From NCBI GenBank assembly GCA_002688775.1, contig NZDH01000017.1, forward strand, positions 1-62,559: DNA of 62,559 bases, given 5' to 3'. This document shows positions 9,079-19,348 of this stretch, piece after piece. Each line of letters begins with the position of its first letter. The first letter of the stretch is position 1. The notes beneath the pieces are model-generated. The model searched no databases, was not told the origin of the DNA, and worked only from the letters and a program-made list of their open reading frames with translations. Source of the stretch: Candidatus Woesearchaeota archaeon. Its GTDB lineage: Archaea > Nanobdellota > Nanobdellia > Woesearchaeales > GW2011-AR4. Both the position numbers and the translations under genes were made by a program.

Positions 9079-9810
9079 TTATCGTTTTGCTGTCCTCCAA
9101 AGTATATCAAAATTCTTCCTATAACTTTTTGCAATAATCTTGTTTCTAATTAGAATACACAAAGGATCATCTTCTAAAAGTAAAATTGCTACATTATCTC
9201 CATATACTCTATGCGCTGTTGGAGAATAAAATGGATTAGGAAGAAACCTAACATCAACTAAAGGGTTTTTTGTGTATGTCATCCCTCTAGAGTCTTCAGG
9301 ATAAATCAGTTTTGCGTGAATTTTCTTGTCTTTTCTGCTATTCACGTAATGGACAAAATAATATCTAAGAAGAGATTCTATTCTTCGTTCAGGTCCCCAT
9401 CCAACATAATCTTTTCCTGTGTTCAATATATCCTCAAAGACTGTTTTCAGGCCTTGTTTTCCCTTGAAATACTGCACTTCGTGCTTCGTATAAAATTTTG
9501 TTTCTTGCAGCCTTTTTAGATCAGGAAGTATGGTTTTTAGCTGATCTTCCCTTTCTTTAACAAGTGAAAGCAATTTGTTAGGATCAACAGCCTCAAAATA
9601 GGTCTTATTCTGGAATGTTGTAACTGAAACTAAACCTTTTTTATGAAGCCTTTGCAAGCAGCTATAAACGGAAGTTCTATGCATGTTGGTTATTTTGGTA
9701 ATATTCTTTGCAATAGTTGAACCGGTCTTAAGAAGCTCAATATAAACAATTGATTCGTTTCTTGTCAATCCAATCTCTTGGAGTATATGAATACTAGGTA
9801 TCTTCAGCAT
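9079..9810 (-). CDS. TrmB-like sugar-sensing transcriptional regulator
   Basis: A 243-residue protein with an N-terminal winged helix (about residues 8-75: IGLTRNESIVYIELL, HRTSVYSCLQRLHKKGLVSV), a linking helix (KLLSLVKEREDQLKTILPDLKRL) and a C-terminal phospholipase-D-like domain of the TrmB type (about 105-240). TrmB proteins of Thermococcales control trehalose/maltose uptake; the effector here is unknown. The promoter (TTTATATAG on the minus strand, near 9832-9842) abuts an inverted repeat at 9842-9863, which also lies upstream of the divergent gene at 9917, suggesting autoregulation plus control of that gene. Confidence 0.85.
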   Translation of the reverse strand: MLKIPSIHILQEIGLTRNESIVYIELLKTGSTIAKNITKITNMHRTSVYSCLQRLHKKGLVSVTTFQNKTYFEAVDPNKLLSLVKEREDQLKTILPDLKRLQETKFYTKHEVQYFKGKQGLKTVFEDILNTGKDYVGWGPERRIESLLRYYFVHYVNSRKDKKIHAKLIYPEDSRGMTYTKNPLVDVRFLPNPFYSPTAHRVYGDNVAILLLEDDPLCILIRNKIIAKSYRKNFDILWRTAKR

Positions 9811-9841
9811 TACATTTATACAAATACATCTGCTATATAAA

Positions 9842-9863
9842 TGTTGTCATGTTTGTGACAACA
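9842..9863. promoter_or_regulatory. Inverted repeat between divergent promoters (candidate TrmB-like operator)
   Basis: An exact 8-bp inverted repeat, TGTTGTCA and TGACAACA, separated by six bases (TGTTTG). It lies between the TATA box of the TrmB-like regulator on the left and a TATA (ATTTATATATG) at about 9868-9878 for the gene at 9917. The position fits an operator controlling both directions. Assignment to the regulator is inference. Confidence 0.65.
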
Positions 9864-9916
9864 AATATTTATATATGAATTATCAGAATTATAAGATATA
9901 AGTGGAGGAATTAAAA

Positions 9917-10174
9917 ATGACTTATAGTATAGCTCATGTGGTTGATAGTACATATCAAAGAATGAATAATACACCCTATATGTTAAGATTTGGATCTCTA
10001 CACAGACAACATGCTAGGGAGTTTATAGATGCTCTTGAGGAACTATTTAGTCGTGCTCCTTATGAAATGGGCGGCAAATACACTCATAAACAATTGATCA
10101 TTATGAGAGAAGAAGCATTAGCAATTATAGATGGAAGTTCAGCTCCACCACGAGGTCATATTCTTCGTGATTAA
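9917..10174 (+). CDS. Small hypothetical protein
   Basis: An 85-residue protein that I do not recognise (MTYSIAHVVDSTYQRMNNTPYMLRF...). It is helical, soluble and mildly acidic, with no Cys pairs or membrane segment. The ATG at 9917 is chosen over an in-frame GTG at 9902 because GGAGG at 9904-9908 is a correctly spaced ribosome-binding site. It is divergent from the TrmB-like regulator and shares the palindrome at 9842-9863, so it may be a target of that regulator. Confidence 0.65.
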   Translation: MTYSIAHVVDSTYQRMNNTPYMLRFGSLHRQHAREFIDALEELFSRAPYEMGGKYTHKQLIIMREEALAIIDGSSAPPRGHILRD

Positions 10175-10206
10175 TTTTTTTAAATATTAAGTTCTTATAA
10201 CTTTTA

Positions 10207-10322
10207 TAGCCCCGGGCAGATTCGAACTGCCGCCTGAGCCTTTCTTCTTAATTTGCATTAAGCCAGAGGGCTCCATCCTTGACCGCTAGATTCCGCGAGA
10301 TTTATCATCCCTCGACGGGGCT
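10207..10322 (-). tRNA. tRNA-Gln (CTG) with two introns
   Basis: Acceptor strands AGCCCCG and CGGGGCT pair over all 7 bp, with discriminator A. The T arm is GGCAG-TTCGAAT-CTGCC and the anticodon stem GAGCC/GGCTC. Exons are 10322-10313, 10290-10263 and 10241-10207, giving a 73-nt tRNA whose anticodon loop CTCTGGA reads CTG. Intron 1 (10312-10291, 22 nt) follows nucleotide 10; a helix CCGU/GCGG with bulges CGA and AAU and inner helix GGGAU/AUCUC supports it. Intron 2 (10262-10242, 21 nt) is at the usual 37/38 site, with a perfect CTTAAT/ATTAAG hairpin. CCA is not encoded. The LAGLIDADG stop codon lies in the D arm. Confidence 0.85.
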
Positions 10323-11035
10323 GTCGAAGCGGGGCAATAGTTGAGAAAATGTGTTAGTTTATTAGCTTTTTCCCCTATGAAACCGATTTTTTGATAGAAT
10401 AAGTTTGCTTGCCTATGACCATTAAGGTATACTCCATAAAGTGGGTTACCGATTTTTCTATTCCAAACAGATATTCTTGGGTTAAACCCAAGTTTATGAA
10501 GTGATTTTTCTATATCAACAATGAATTTTAACGTTGCTGAATTCACACCAATTCTTGGATAATTTTTATCTATGACAAATGTTCCATCAGTTGAGAATGC
10601 ACCAGATAAAAAAGGCGGAATTAATTCCTCAGAGTCCATTACACTTTGTGGCATTTTTAATCTTCCAATTTTTTCTCCATCTGGAAACCCATATGTTCTA
10701 TTTAATAATTCATATATAACTCTGCTGTTAAAATAAGCCTCTACTTTTGTTTTTCTATCATGTAATCTTGGTTTAATGGAGAAGACTTTATGGATTAGAC
10801 TTGTATAACAGTTGATCAATTGGAGGTCACAACCCACCATGCCAATTCTCCAACTGAAATTCCTTTTTGCAACTTTTCTACTTACCAACCAACCATCTCC
10901 CCATAGAATTCCTAAAATTAAAGCCAAATTTTTATCCAATTTTGGGAGTCTAATCCTATGTCCAGAGCCCTTGATATAACAGTAGCCATTAGTAAATTTT
11001 AGTCCGGTTGCCAATTTCATATTTTCACTTATCAT
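10286..11035 (-). CDS. LAGLIDADG homing endonuclease ending inside tRNA-Gln
   Basis: A 249-residue protein with two LAGLIDADG motifs: LILGILWGDGWLV (about residue 40) and LSGAFSTDGTF (about 145), typical of single-chain homing endonucleases that cut long DNA targets. The start ATG 11033-11035 has GGAGGT (11044-11049) at good spacing. The last 12 codons and the TAG stop (10286-10288) overlap the 5' part of tRNA-Gln, so both may lie on one transcript. The enzyme is not inside either tRNA intron; it sits next to the gene. Its target could be a tRNA or intron allele (inference). A second, unrelated-looking LAGLIDADG gene lies at 14113. Confidence 0.85.
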   Translation of the reverse strand: MISENMKLATGLKFTNGYCYIKGSGHRIRLPKLDKNLALILGILWGDGWLVSRKVAKRNFSWRIGMVGCDLQLINCYTSLIHKVFSIKPRLHDRKTKVEAYFNSRVIYELLNRTYGFPDGEKIGRLKMPQSVMDSEELIPPFLSGAFSTDGTFVIDKNYPRIGVNSATLKFIVDIEKSLHKLGFNPRISVWNRKIGNPLYGVYLNGHRQANLFYQKIGFIGEKANKLTHFLNYCPASTAPSRDDKSRGI

Positions 11036-11043
11036 TTTAATCA

Positions 11044-11201
11044 ACCTCCAAAGTTTTTTGTTTTTACAAAGACTTTGGAATTACTAGAGAAAGAGAATGT
11101 TAAGCGAAACTGCGTAAAAGGATTTTGGTGAAAACCAAAAAACTTAATTTGGAAGTTTTGTGTATTCTCTTTTTCAGTTTTCAGAAGTAGAATGAGTTTA
11201 A
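11044..11201 (-). promoter_or_regulatory. Leader of the LAGLIDADG/tRNA-Gln unit with two hairpins
   Basis: On the minus strand a TATA (CTATTTAAAC) at about 11195-11204 starts a leader of about 140 nt. It contains a 7-bp hairpin (11123-11140, TTTTGGT/ACCAAAA around a four-base loop) and another 7-bp hairpin (11048-11078, CCAAAGT/ACTTTGG). The latter includes two bases of the ribosome-binding site GGAGGT, so folding could limit endonuclease translation. Confidence 0.5.
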
Positions 11202-11226
11202 ATAGTTCACGTGTCCATGTCCAGTG
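11202..11226 (-). promoter_or_regulatory. Promoter-linked 25-mer, copy 1
   Basis: A 25-base stretch that matches 22 of 25 positions, without gaps, with 35773-35797, including 14 identical contiguous bases (CACTGGACATGGAC on the minus strand). In both places it runs into a TATA box and lies upstream of tRNA sequence. Confidence 0.5.
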
Positions 11227-11312
11227 GGTAGTGCCCTTTGAGAATAGGTGCACCATACATGGTTGAACAGCGAACTGTTAAGAAATAGTAAAACTAGGTT
11301 TGTTTTTATACT
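11227..11312. other. Short intergenic stretch downstream of eS1
   Basis: No gene is seen. The 71-codon open frame on the minus strand across 11041-11256 covers the promoter and leader of the endonuclease gene and is not a gene. Confidence 0.4.
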
Positions 11313-12032
11313 TTATTGCTTCTTTTCTTCAACTTCAGCCTTAGCTTGAGGCTTTTCCTCAACTTTATCTTTCTCTTCTTCAGGCTTTTCTTCAGTCTTA
11401 GATTCTGTTTCAGGGGTTTTTTCTTGTTGAGATGCTTCTTCGGTCTTTGCTTCTTCAGAGGTGTTTTCCCTTTTTTCAATGCCCAAATACCTTATTTCGC
11501 AGACTTTGACAGGGTATATCTTAGTCAAATGACCCCTTAAGGTAGACTGGATCTTGTGAGTTATTAGATCATTAAGAATTTCATCGTATTTTTTGCTTTC
11601 TATTGCTTTAGTAACGAAAGAGACGATGTTGTGCCTTAGTTTTGCAGCAACTGAACCTTTTACATCCGCTTTGGAAATGACCAAAGGCTTGACTCTTAAG
11701 TGAACCTTATCAGATGTCTCACAGCTAAAGGAAATGTCCATCTTCTCGCTGTTTCTTCTTACAAATCTCTTGACAGAGGAAGGTATGATCTGATAGCCGA
11801 TTATTTTTGTTTTTCCTTTGTCTCCTTCAACACTGACAACCTCAAAATGAATGTTGACATTCTGTCTTTTCATTTCATTAGTCAAGTTCATCAGATTATG
11901 GCTTAGTCTTTTTCCAAGCATTGCTTTAGGATCATCCACTAAAGTTTCACCCAGAATGACATTATTAAACTGCGGCGGTGCAATTAACTGAAACCATTGT
12001 TTCTTCTTTAACTTTGTAACCTGTTCTGGCAT
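11313..12032 (-). CDS. rps3ae: Ribosomal protein eS1 (S3Ae)
   Basis: A 239-residue small-subunit protein found in archaea and eukaryotes. Family features are KKKQWFQLIAPPQFNN at the N-terminus, VILGETLVDDPKAMLGKRL, and the segment LRHNIVSFVTKAIESKKYDEILNDLI. The last 45 residues are an extended Glu/Lys-rich tail, longer than the conserved core needs. I start at ATG 12030-12032 (MPEQVTKLKKKQW): a TATA (TTTATAAA) at about 12060 lies about 28 nt upstream, inside the longer open frame. Confidence 0.95.
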   Translation of the reverse strand: MPEQVTKLKKKQWFQLIAPPQFNNVILGETLVDDPKAMLGKRLSHNLMNLTNEMKRQNVNIHFEVVSVEGDKGKTKIIGYQIIPSSVKRFVRRNSEKMDISFSCETSDKVHLRVKPLVISKADVKGSVAAKLRHNIVSFVTKAIESKKYDEILNDLITHKIQSTLRGHLTKIYPVKVCEIRYLGIEKRENTSEEAKTEEASQQEKTPETESKTEEKPEEEKDKVEEKPQAKAEVEEKKQ

Positions 12033-12094
12033 TTTATCAAATAATTGGAAATGTAGACAATTTATAAAGGTTATGGTAGGCAATATATGTAGTA

Positions 12095-12113
12095 CTCGCC
12101 CAAATGTGGCGAG
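12095..12113. terminator. Hairpin between gyrB and eS1
   Basis: CTCGCC and GGCGAG form a perfect 6-bp stem around CAAATGT, about 100 nt after the gyrB stop. No long T run follows, so a terminator role is only a suggestion; a small structured RNA is possible. Confidence 0.3.
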
Positions 12114-12211
12114 GTTCTGAATGTTTACATATCAATAGATGCCGAGCGCATTGGCGAGGCCAAGATATGATAAGGATTGAAAATGCTAATGAAGAAATTT
12201 AATAAAACTAA

Positions 12212-15135
<2,924 letters not shown>

Positions 15136-15298
15136 TTGAAAAATTGTTATTTCTCGTCTATAAAATAGCCCTTAAATCTATAATTTATAATGCACTTTTC
15201 TATTTAAAACTTTCGTTCCTAGAAGGGCTTTTTAAGCTCTAAAAAGGCAGAATTTGGAGGAATTAAAGTCTAGCATGAAACGATTTGCTGAAAATTCA

Positions 15299-15592
15299 TC
15301 ACTCAAACAACTTATCAATTCCCAGCTTCTTAGAAACGGTCTTGAAGTCTTCTTTTGCTTTTGATGAAAATTTTGAAACAAACGGACCTGTAAAATCTTT
15401 CACGACAGTTATGCTCTGTGGCACCCCCATGAAATAAGCAGATGACTTGACAACAGTATAGCCTTTACCAATCAAATTTTTAGTTAATTTTTCAACAAGA
15501 AATGGGACTTCATTTACGGCTCTAGGGATATCATTAAAATTGTCTATTTTTAAAACCTTAAGATTTAAATCAAACTGCTGATGTAGTTTCAT
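15299..15592 (-). CDS. Small hypothetical protein
   Basis: A 97-residue protein, not recognised. It has a predicted alpha/beta look (VLKIDNFNDIPRAVNEVPFLVEKLTKNLIGKGYTVV) and a basic C-terminal half (FVSKFSSKAKEDFKTVSKKLGIDKLF). There are no Cys, no signal peptide and no membrane segment. It follows two microprotein genes on the same strand with small gaps and may form an operon with them from a TATA near 15950. Confidence 0.6.
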   Translation of the reverse strand: MKLHQQFDLNLKVLKIDNFNDIPRAVNEVPFLVEKLTKNLIGKGYTVVKSSAYFMGVPQSITVVKDFTGPFVSKFSSKAKEDFKTVSKKLGIDKLFE

Positions 15593-15600
15593 TCATATCC

Positions 15601-15741
15601 CTAATAGTTATCAAGATAACTATATCTTTCCCCTAATTCTTCGTTGTTTAATAATCTTTCGCAATCTCTACATAAATAAGGGTCATTGATACCGCTTTTT
15701 AGAATAATTCCCCCGCAACTAGTGCAGTTATGCCTTACCAT
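15601..15741 (-). CDS. 46-residue zinc-finger microprotein
   Basis: This short protein (MVRHNCTSCGGIILKSG...) has two Cys pairs, CTSC at residues 6-9 and CRDC at 24-27, spaced as a zinc ribbon, then an acidic tail (NNEELGERYSYLDNY). GGTGG lies directly upstream of the ATG at 15739-15741. Such small zinc ribbons often bind nucleic acids or a protein partner; the function is unknown. Confidence 0.7.
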   Translation of the reverse strand: MVRHNCTSCGGIILKSGINDPYLCRDCERLLNNEELGERYSYLDNY

Positions 15742-15755
15742 TTTCACCACCTTTT

Positions 15756-15908
15756 TTAAATCGCGTCCTCATAACCATTCATAAATGCATCTTCCATCGG
15801 GCTTAATTCATCATCATCCAACAATGATTCTCTAACGTCTCTAGAATATATACTTATATCATCATCACTTTCTTTTTCTTCATCGTATATCTTCTTTTTT
15901 GGAAGCAT
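15756..15908 (-). CDS. 50-residue acidic microprotein
   Basis: The product starts MLPKKKIYDEEKESDDD and ends in LLDDDELSPMEDAFMNGYEDA, a short motif with the look of conserved DPANN microproteins. ATG 15906-15908 follows a strong GGAGGTGG. It stands first in a run with the zinc-finger gene (15601-15741) and the 97-residue gene. A TATA (TTATTTATATT) at about 15950 on the minus strand gives a leader of about 20-25 nt. Confidence 0.65.
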   Translation of the reverse strand: MLPKKKIYDEEKESDDDISIYSRDVRESLLDDDELSPMEDAFMNGYEDAI

Positions 15909-16097
15909 ATTACCACCTCCCGAATATCTTAAACTGTCTTAAGCTCAATATAAATAATTATGCTATATAACATATATAATATATAAAAAAAGTCCCATCC
16001 ATATACCATAATATATTACCCAATATCTATTATTTTTAATAATAATCTTTATATACTCCTAAATATTACAATTGTTAAAATTTTCTTACCTGAAGGG

Positions 16098-17099
16098 GTG
16101 GTCAAGATTGATGTTAGGAAGCTCATAAGCTTTGGTAAGGGTTCATACATTGTATCAATGCCAAAAAGCTGGATTGAAAAAAACAATTTAAAAAAGGGTG
16201 ATTTAATATCGGTAAGTGATGATGGCTTCGAACTAATTCTAAAGGCAAATCAAGAAGAAAAAAAATCAGATCCAAAGGAAATAGATATTGACTCTAAAGG
16301 CAAGGATATGGAAGTGCTTAAAGCAGAGATTGTATCTTCTTACTTAAACAACTATGACACTATAAATATTCAATTTGACAATAACAACAATGAAGCCCCT
16401 AAGATAAAAGAGATATTGAGAAATCTTTCCGGATTGGAAATAATGGAGCAGACCTCTTCAAGAATTTCTGCAAAAAACTTGATAAATATTAATGAAATCT
16501 CCATTGGCAATATAATAAGAAGGATGGATATAATAACAAGAGCGATGATTGAGGACGCAATCTTGTGCTTAACAGGCCAATGCAGTGATGACAGCATCCA
16601 TCACAGGGATATTGATGTCAACAGACTTTATTTTCTAGGTTCAAGGGTTATAAAAAATGCAATGATCAATCCGAGAGTTGCAAAATCGCTTGGAAAAGAT
16701 CCGTGGCAATTACACAGCGAGACTCTTATGATCTTAAGATTGGAAAGGATAGCTGACAGCCAAAAAAGAATTTCAAGATATTTATCAAAATTAAGCTTGG
16801 ATAAAACATCTATAAATGACTTAAACAAGATATACATCAGCATGAGTGAAGCTTACAATGATGTTATGAAATCATATTACAATCAAGATAAGGGTCTGGC
16901 ATTAAATATAGAAGTAACGAACAAAGACCGGACAATTTCATGTGATAAGTTTCTTGAAAAATTCACACTCACGCACTCTAATTCCAAAAGCAAAAGTATA
17001 CACTCCAGCCACGTAATAATTGCCAAAATAATTGAAAATCTAAAGTCAACTTCTGTTGAGATAAGAAACATAGCAAGGACTGTGCTTTGTTGTGAGTGA
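16098..17099 (+). CDS. PhoU-like regulator with N-terminal AbrB domain
   Basis: A 333-residue protein. The first 55 residues form a SpoVT/AbrB swapped-hairpin DNA-binding domain (RKLISFGKGSYIVSMPKSWIEKNNLKKGDLISV). Residues about 120-330 form two helical bundles of the PhoU type (IGNIIRRMDIITRAMIEDAI, LRLERIADSQKRISRY). This domain order is known for archaeal phosphate-uptake regulators. The start is read as GTG 16098-16100; no good ribosome-binding site is seen, but TTTATATAC at about 16050 could give a short leader. No phosphate transporter is in the window. The final Cys-Cys-Glu lies one nucleotide before the purM stop on the other strand. Confidence 0.85.
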   Translation: MVKIDVRKLISFGKGSYIVSMPKSWIEKNNLKKGDLISVSDDGFELILKANQEEKKSDPKEIDIDSKGKDMEVLKAEIVSSYLNNYDTINIQFDNNNNEAPKIKEILRNLSGLEIMEQTSSRISAKNLININEISIGNIIRRMDIITRAMIEDAILCLTGQCSDDSIHHRDIDVNRLYFLGSRVIKNAMINPRVAKSLGKDPWQLHSETLMILRLERIADSQKRISRYLSKLSLDKTSINDLNKIYISMSEAYNDVMKSYYNQDKGLALNIEVTNKDRTISCDKFLEKFTLTHSNSKSKSIHSSHVIIAKIIENLKSTSVEIRNIARTVLCCE

Positions 17100-18203
17100 C
17101 TAGTATCCTTCAAAAACAATCTTTTTATTATTTTCTTCTAAAACAGTCACTGTTTTTTTGCTTTCCCTTAATTCACCAACAATTGAAGCATCTTTTGTTA
17201 TATCCAGAATATCATCGGCATTTTCCTTTTTACAGACAACAAAGAAACCCATACCCATGTTGAAAGTAGTGTACATCTGCTCATCTGTGAATTGGGATTC
17301 TTCCTGCATCAGTTCGAAAATCTGCTGAGGCTTGACAGCCTTATTGATTCTAAATTCTACTTTTTCTCTGATTCTGTTCAGATTCTTTAAGCCATAACCT
17401 GTATTATTGATTCCAGTCACATCAAATTTCTTTGATATATTTGCCATCGCTTCGACATAGATTTTAGTCGGCTCTAAGAGCAGTTTTCCCAAAGTTGAGC
17501 CATCAATCTTATCATGCAATGAAAACCTGCCATTATATTTCTGCCTGAAATTGTCTCTTGTCTCAAAATCGCCGGTTAGAAGGTGGTATCTTAGGTCAGT
17601 ATACCCATTGCAGTGAGGTCCGGAGCTTTTTAGCGCAATAATTTTATCTCCCGGCTTGGCTTTATGTCTTGCAAACTTGTTTTTCTCTATAAAACCTATC
17701 ATTGACCCCATCAGTTCAAACCCATAGCCCTCTTTCGGGGAGCTTAACAATTCATTTATGGATGCCGTCTCGCCTTTTCCGAAATTTATTTTGATTGAAT
17801 TTTTTAAAATGTTGGAGGCATTGCATTGCTCCAATCCTTTTGACATCCCTTTTGCTATATCTCCTGTCAATGCTTCTTCCTGGATCTTGTTCTGGCACAT
17901 GATTGCATCCATGAACAAGAAAGGGCTAACAGAACCCAAAGTTGCAAGGTCATTCGCGCAAACAGCAACACAATCTGTCCCGATTGTATCGTATTTATCC
18001 ATAATCTCTGCGATAATTCCCTTTGTTCCGACACCGTCAATAGTTGAAGCAATATAATGCTTAGGAAAAACCCCATCATTCTCATAAAGCTCAGCAAACA
18101 TCCCTTTGCTTTCCTTCAGCATATTTTGTTTTAGAGAACTAGGAATTGCTTTTTTAATGGCTTCAACCGCTTTTGCTTCAATCTCCTGATAGCTTGGTTT
18201 CAT
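17100..18203 (-). CDS. purM: Phosphoribosylformylglycinamidine cyclo-ligase (AIR synthetase)
   Basis: A 367-residue enzyme that closes the imidazole ring in purine synthesis using ATP. It shows the PurM/ThiL superfamily features: STIDGVGTK near residue 53, the conserved DCVAVCANDLATLGSVSPFLFMDA segment, SSGPHCNGYTDLR near 192 and MYTTFNMGMGFFVV near 315. Length is typical for the family. The other purine genes are 13-23 kb away (30031-40835), so purM is detached from the main cluster. Start ATG 18201-18203; a TATA-like CTTTATAAAC lies just upstream. Confidence 0.94.
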   Translation of the reverse strand: MKPSYQEIEAKAVEAIKKAIPSSLKQNMLKESKGMFAELYENDGVFPKHYIASTIDGVGTKGIIAEIMDKYDTIGTDCVAVCANDLATLGSVSPFLFMDAIMCQNKIQEEALTGDIAKGMSKGLEQCNASNILKNSIKINFGKGETASINELLSSPKEGYGFELMGSMIGFIEKNKFARHKAKPGDKIIALKSSGPHCNGYTDLRYHLLTGDFETRDNFRQKYNGRFSLHDKIDGSTLGKLLLEPTKIYVEAMANISKKFDVTGINNTGYGLKNLNRIREKVEFRINKAVKPQQIFELMQEESQFTDEQMYTTFNMGMGFFVVCKKENADDILDITKDASIVGELRESKKTVTVLEENNKKIVFEGY

Positions 18204-18246
18204 AAGAAATGAGTAAAAATTAATGTTTATAAAGGTTGTTGGTTTT

Positions 18247-18669
18247 TTATTTTTCAGGTCTTATCTCAACACGATGGCGTTCTGGTATATATCTACAAGC
18301 ATATGATCCATTAGGAACAGCAGGTATGGAACTACTTCCTCCAAATGTACCTGCATCACCTATTAATAAGAGTCCAGTATCAATCGGTACTCTGAACAAA
18401 AACCCATTGCCGTCTCTACTGTCCCTGTCAGAATCTACAATGGTTATTAGATCTCTTCTTTGATATACATTAAAATCCATTTCTCTTGTTCGATAATAAA
18501 TTGCGCCATTAGGCAACATCACAACACTACCATTAGACGCATCATCTTTAATATCGTCTAAACACTCTAAAATTTCATCAGAAAATGTCATATCACTAGG
18601 ATTTCCTACTATTAAACTTCCAGACTTAACTTCAAATTTCCTTTTACCTGTCAATGTAAAACGTTCCAT
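18247..18669 (-). CDS. Hypothetical protein
   Basis: A 140-residue protein, not recognised. It appears to be mostly beta (KRKFEVKSGSLIVGNPS, GSVVMLPNGAIYYRTRE, RVPIDTGLLLIGDAGTFGG), with a C-terminal GSYACRYIPERHRVEIRPE. No signal peptide or membrane segment. Its codon use and acidic, Asp-rich composition differ somewhat from its neighbours. Start ATG 18667-18669, 8 nt after the DedA gene on the same strand. Confidence 0.55.
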   Translation of the reverse strand: MERFTLTGKRKFEVKSGSLIVGNPSDMTFSDEILECLDDIKDDASNGSVVMLPNGAIYYRTREMDFNVYQRRDLITIVDSDRDSRDGNGFLFRVPIDTGLLLIGDAGTFGGSSSIPAVPNGSYACRYIPERHRVEIRPEK

Positions 18670-18677
18670 ATTCTTTG

Positions 18678-19343
18678 TTACTTAATTTTCTTTTTCTTAT
18701 GCTTCCAATACTCAACAATCATTGGCACAAATGAAAGAATAATGATTACAATTATTACAATCTCAAAGTTTTCTCTTACAATTGGGATGTTTCCGAAGAA
18801 AAACCCACCAAATAACAGCAAAGTGACCCATAAAAAAGCGCCAAATACATTATAGAATAGGAATTTAGGATATTTCATGCTGCCAACGCCGGCAACAAAA
18901 GGCGCAAAAGTCCTTACAATAGGGACAAATCTTGCAATGACAATCGTTTTTGCGCCATATTTTTCATAGAAACCTTCTGTCTTGTCAAGATATTCTTTCT
19001 TGAAGACTTTGCTGTCTTTTTTCTTGAATACTTTAGGTCCAATATATTTTCCAATTGAATAATTGACAGAATCCCCTATTATTGCAGCTGCAAGAAGCAC
19101 AACATACGCTAAATAGACATTTAAGGAGCCTATCGCTGCAAAAGTACCGACTGCAAAAAGCAATGAATCTCCGGGCAGAAAAGGAGTTACAACCAAGCCG
19201 GTTTCTAAAAAAACAATCAGGAACAGCAAAACATAAGTCCAGACACCGAAGTTTTGGATTATAACACTAAGATGTTCATCAAGGCGCAAAATAAAATCAG
19301 TAAATAACCTGAATAATTCAGTTAAACTATTAATAAATCCCAT
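18678..19343 (-). CDS. DedA family membrane protein (VTT domain)
   Basis: A 221-residue membrane protein of the DedA/SNARE-associated family, thought to move polyprenyl phosphates or phospholipids across the membrane. It shows the family signature: hydrophobic VLLFLIVFLETGLVVTPFLPGDSLLFAVG (two re-entrant-like segments), then YSIGKYIGPKVF, and the basic FVPIVRTFAPFVAGVGSM segment containing the essential R-x-x-P-type motif. About five hydrophobic stretches and a basic C-terminus. It lies 5 nt after the fabI stop and may be cotranscribed. Confidence 0.92.
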   Translation of the reverse strand: MGFINSLTELFRLFTDFILRLDEHLSVIIQNFGVWTYVLLFLIVFLETGLVVTPFLPGDSLLFAVGTFAAIGSLNVYLAYVVLLAAAIIGDSVNYSIGKYIGPKVFKKKDSKVFKKEYLDKTEGFYEKYGAKTIVIARFVPIVRTFAPFVAGVGSMKYPKFLFYNVFGAFLWVTLLLFGGFFFGNIPIVRENFEIVIIVIIILSFVPMIVEYWKHKKKKIK

Positions 19344-19348
19344 TCTTC

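Noticed and set aside
10207-11035. tRNA-Gln intron that encodes the LAGLIDADG protein
   Set aside because: Both acceptor strands lie on one side of the endonuclease gene within 116 nt; the open frame only overlaps the tRNA 5' part.
11041-11256. 71-codon frame upstream of the LAGLIDADG gene
   Set aside because: It spans a TATA box, two hairpins and the ribosome-binding site of the next gene.
12092-12200. C/D box guide RNA
   Set aside because: CTGA and TGATAA-like words are present, but no properly spaced C, D', C', D set was found.
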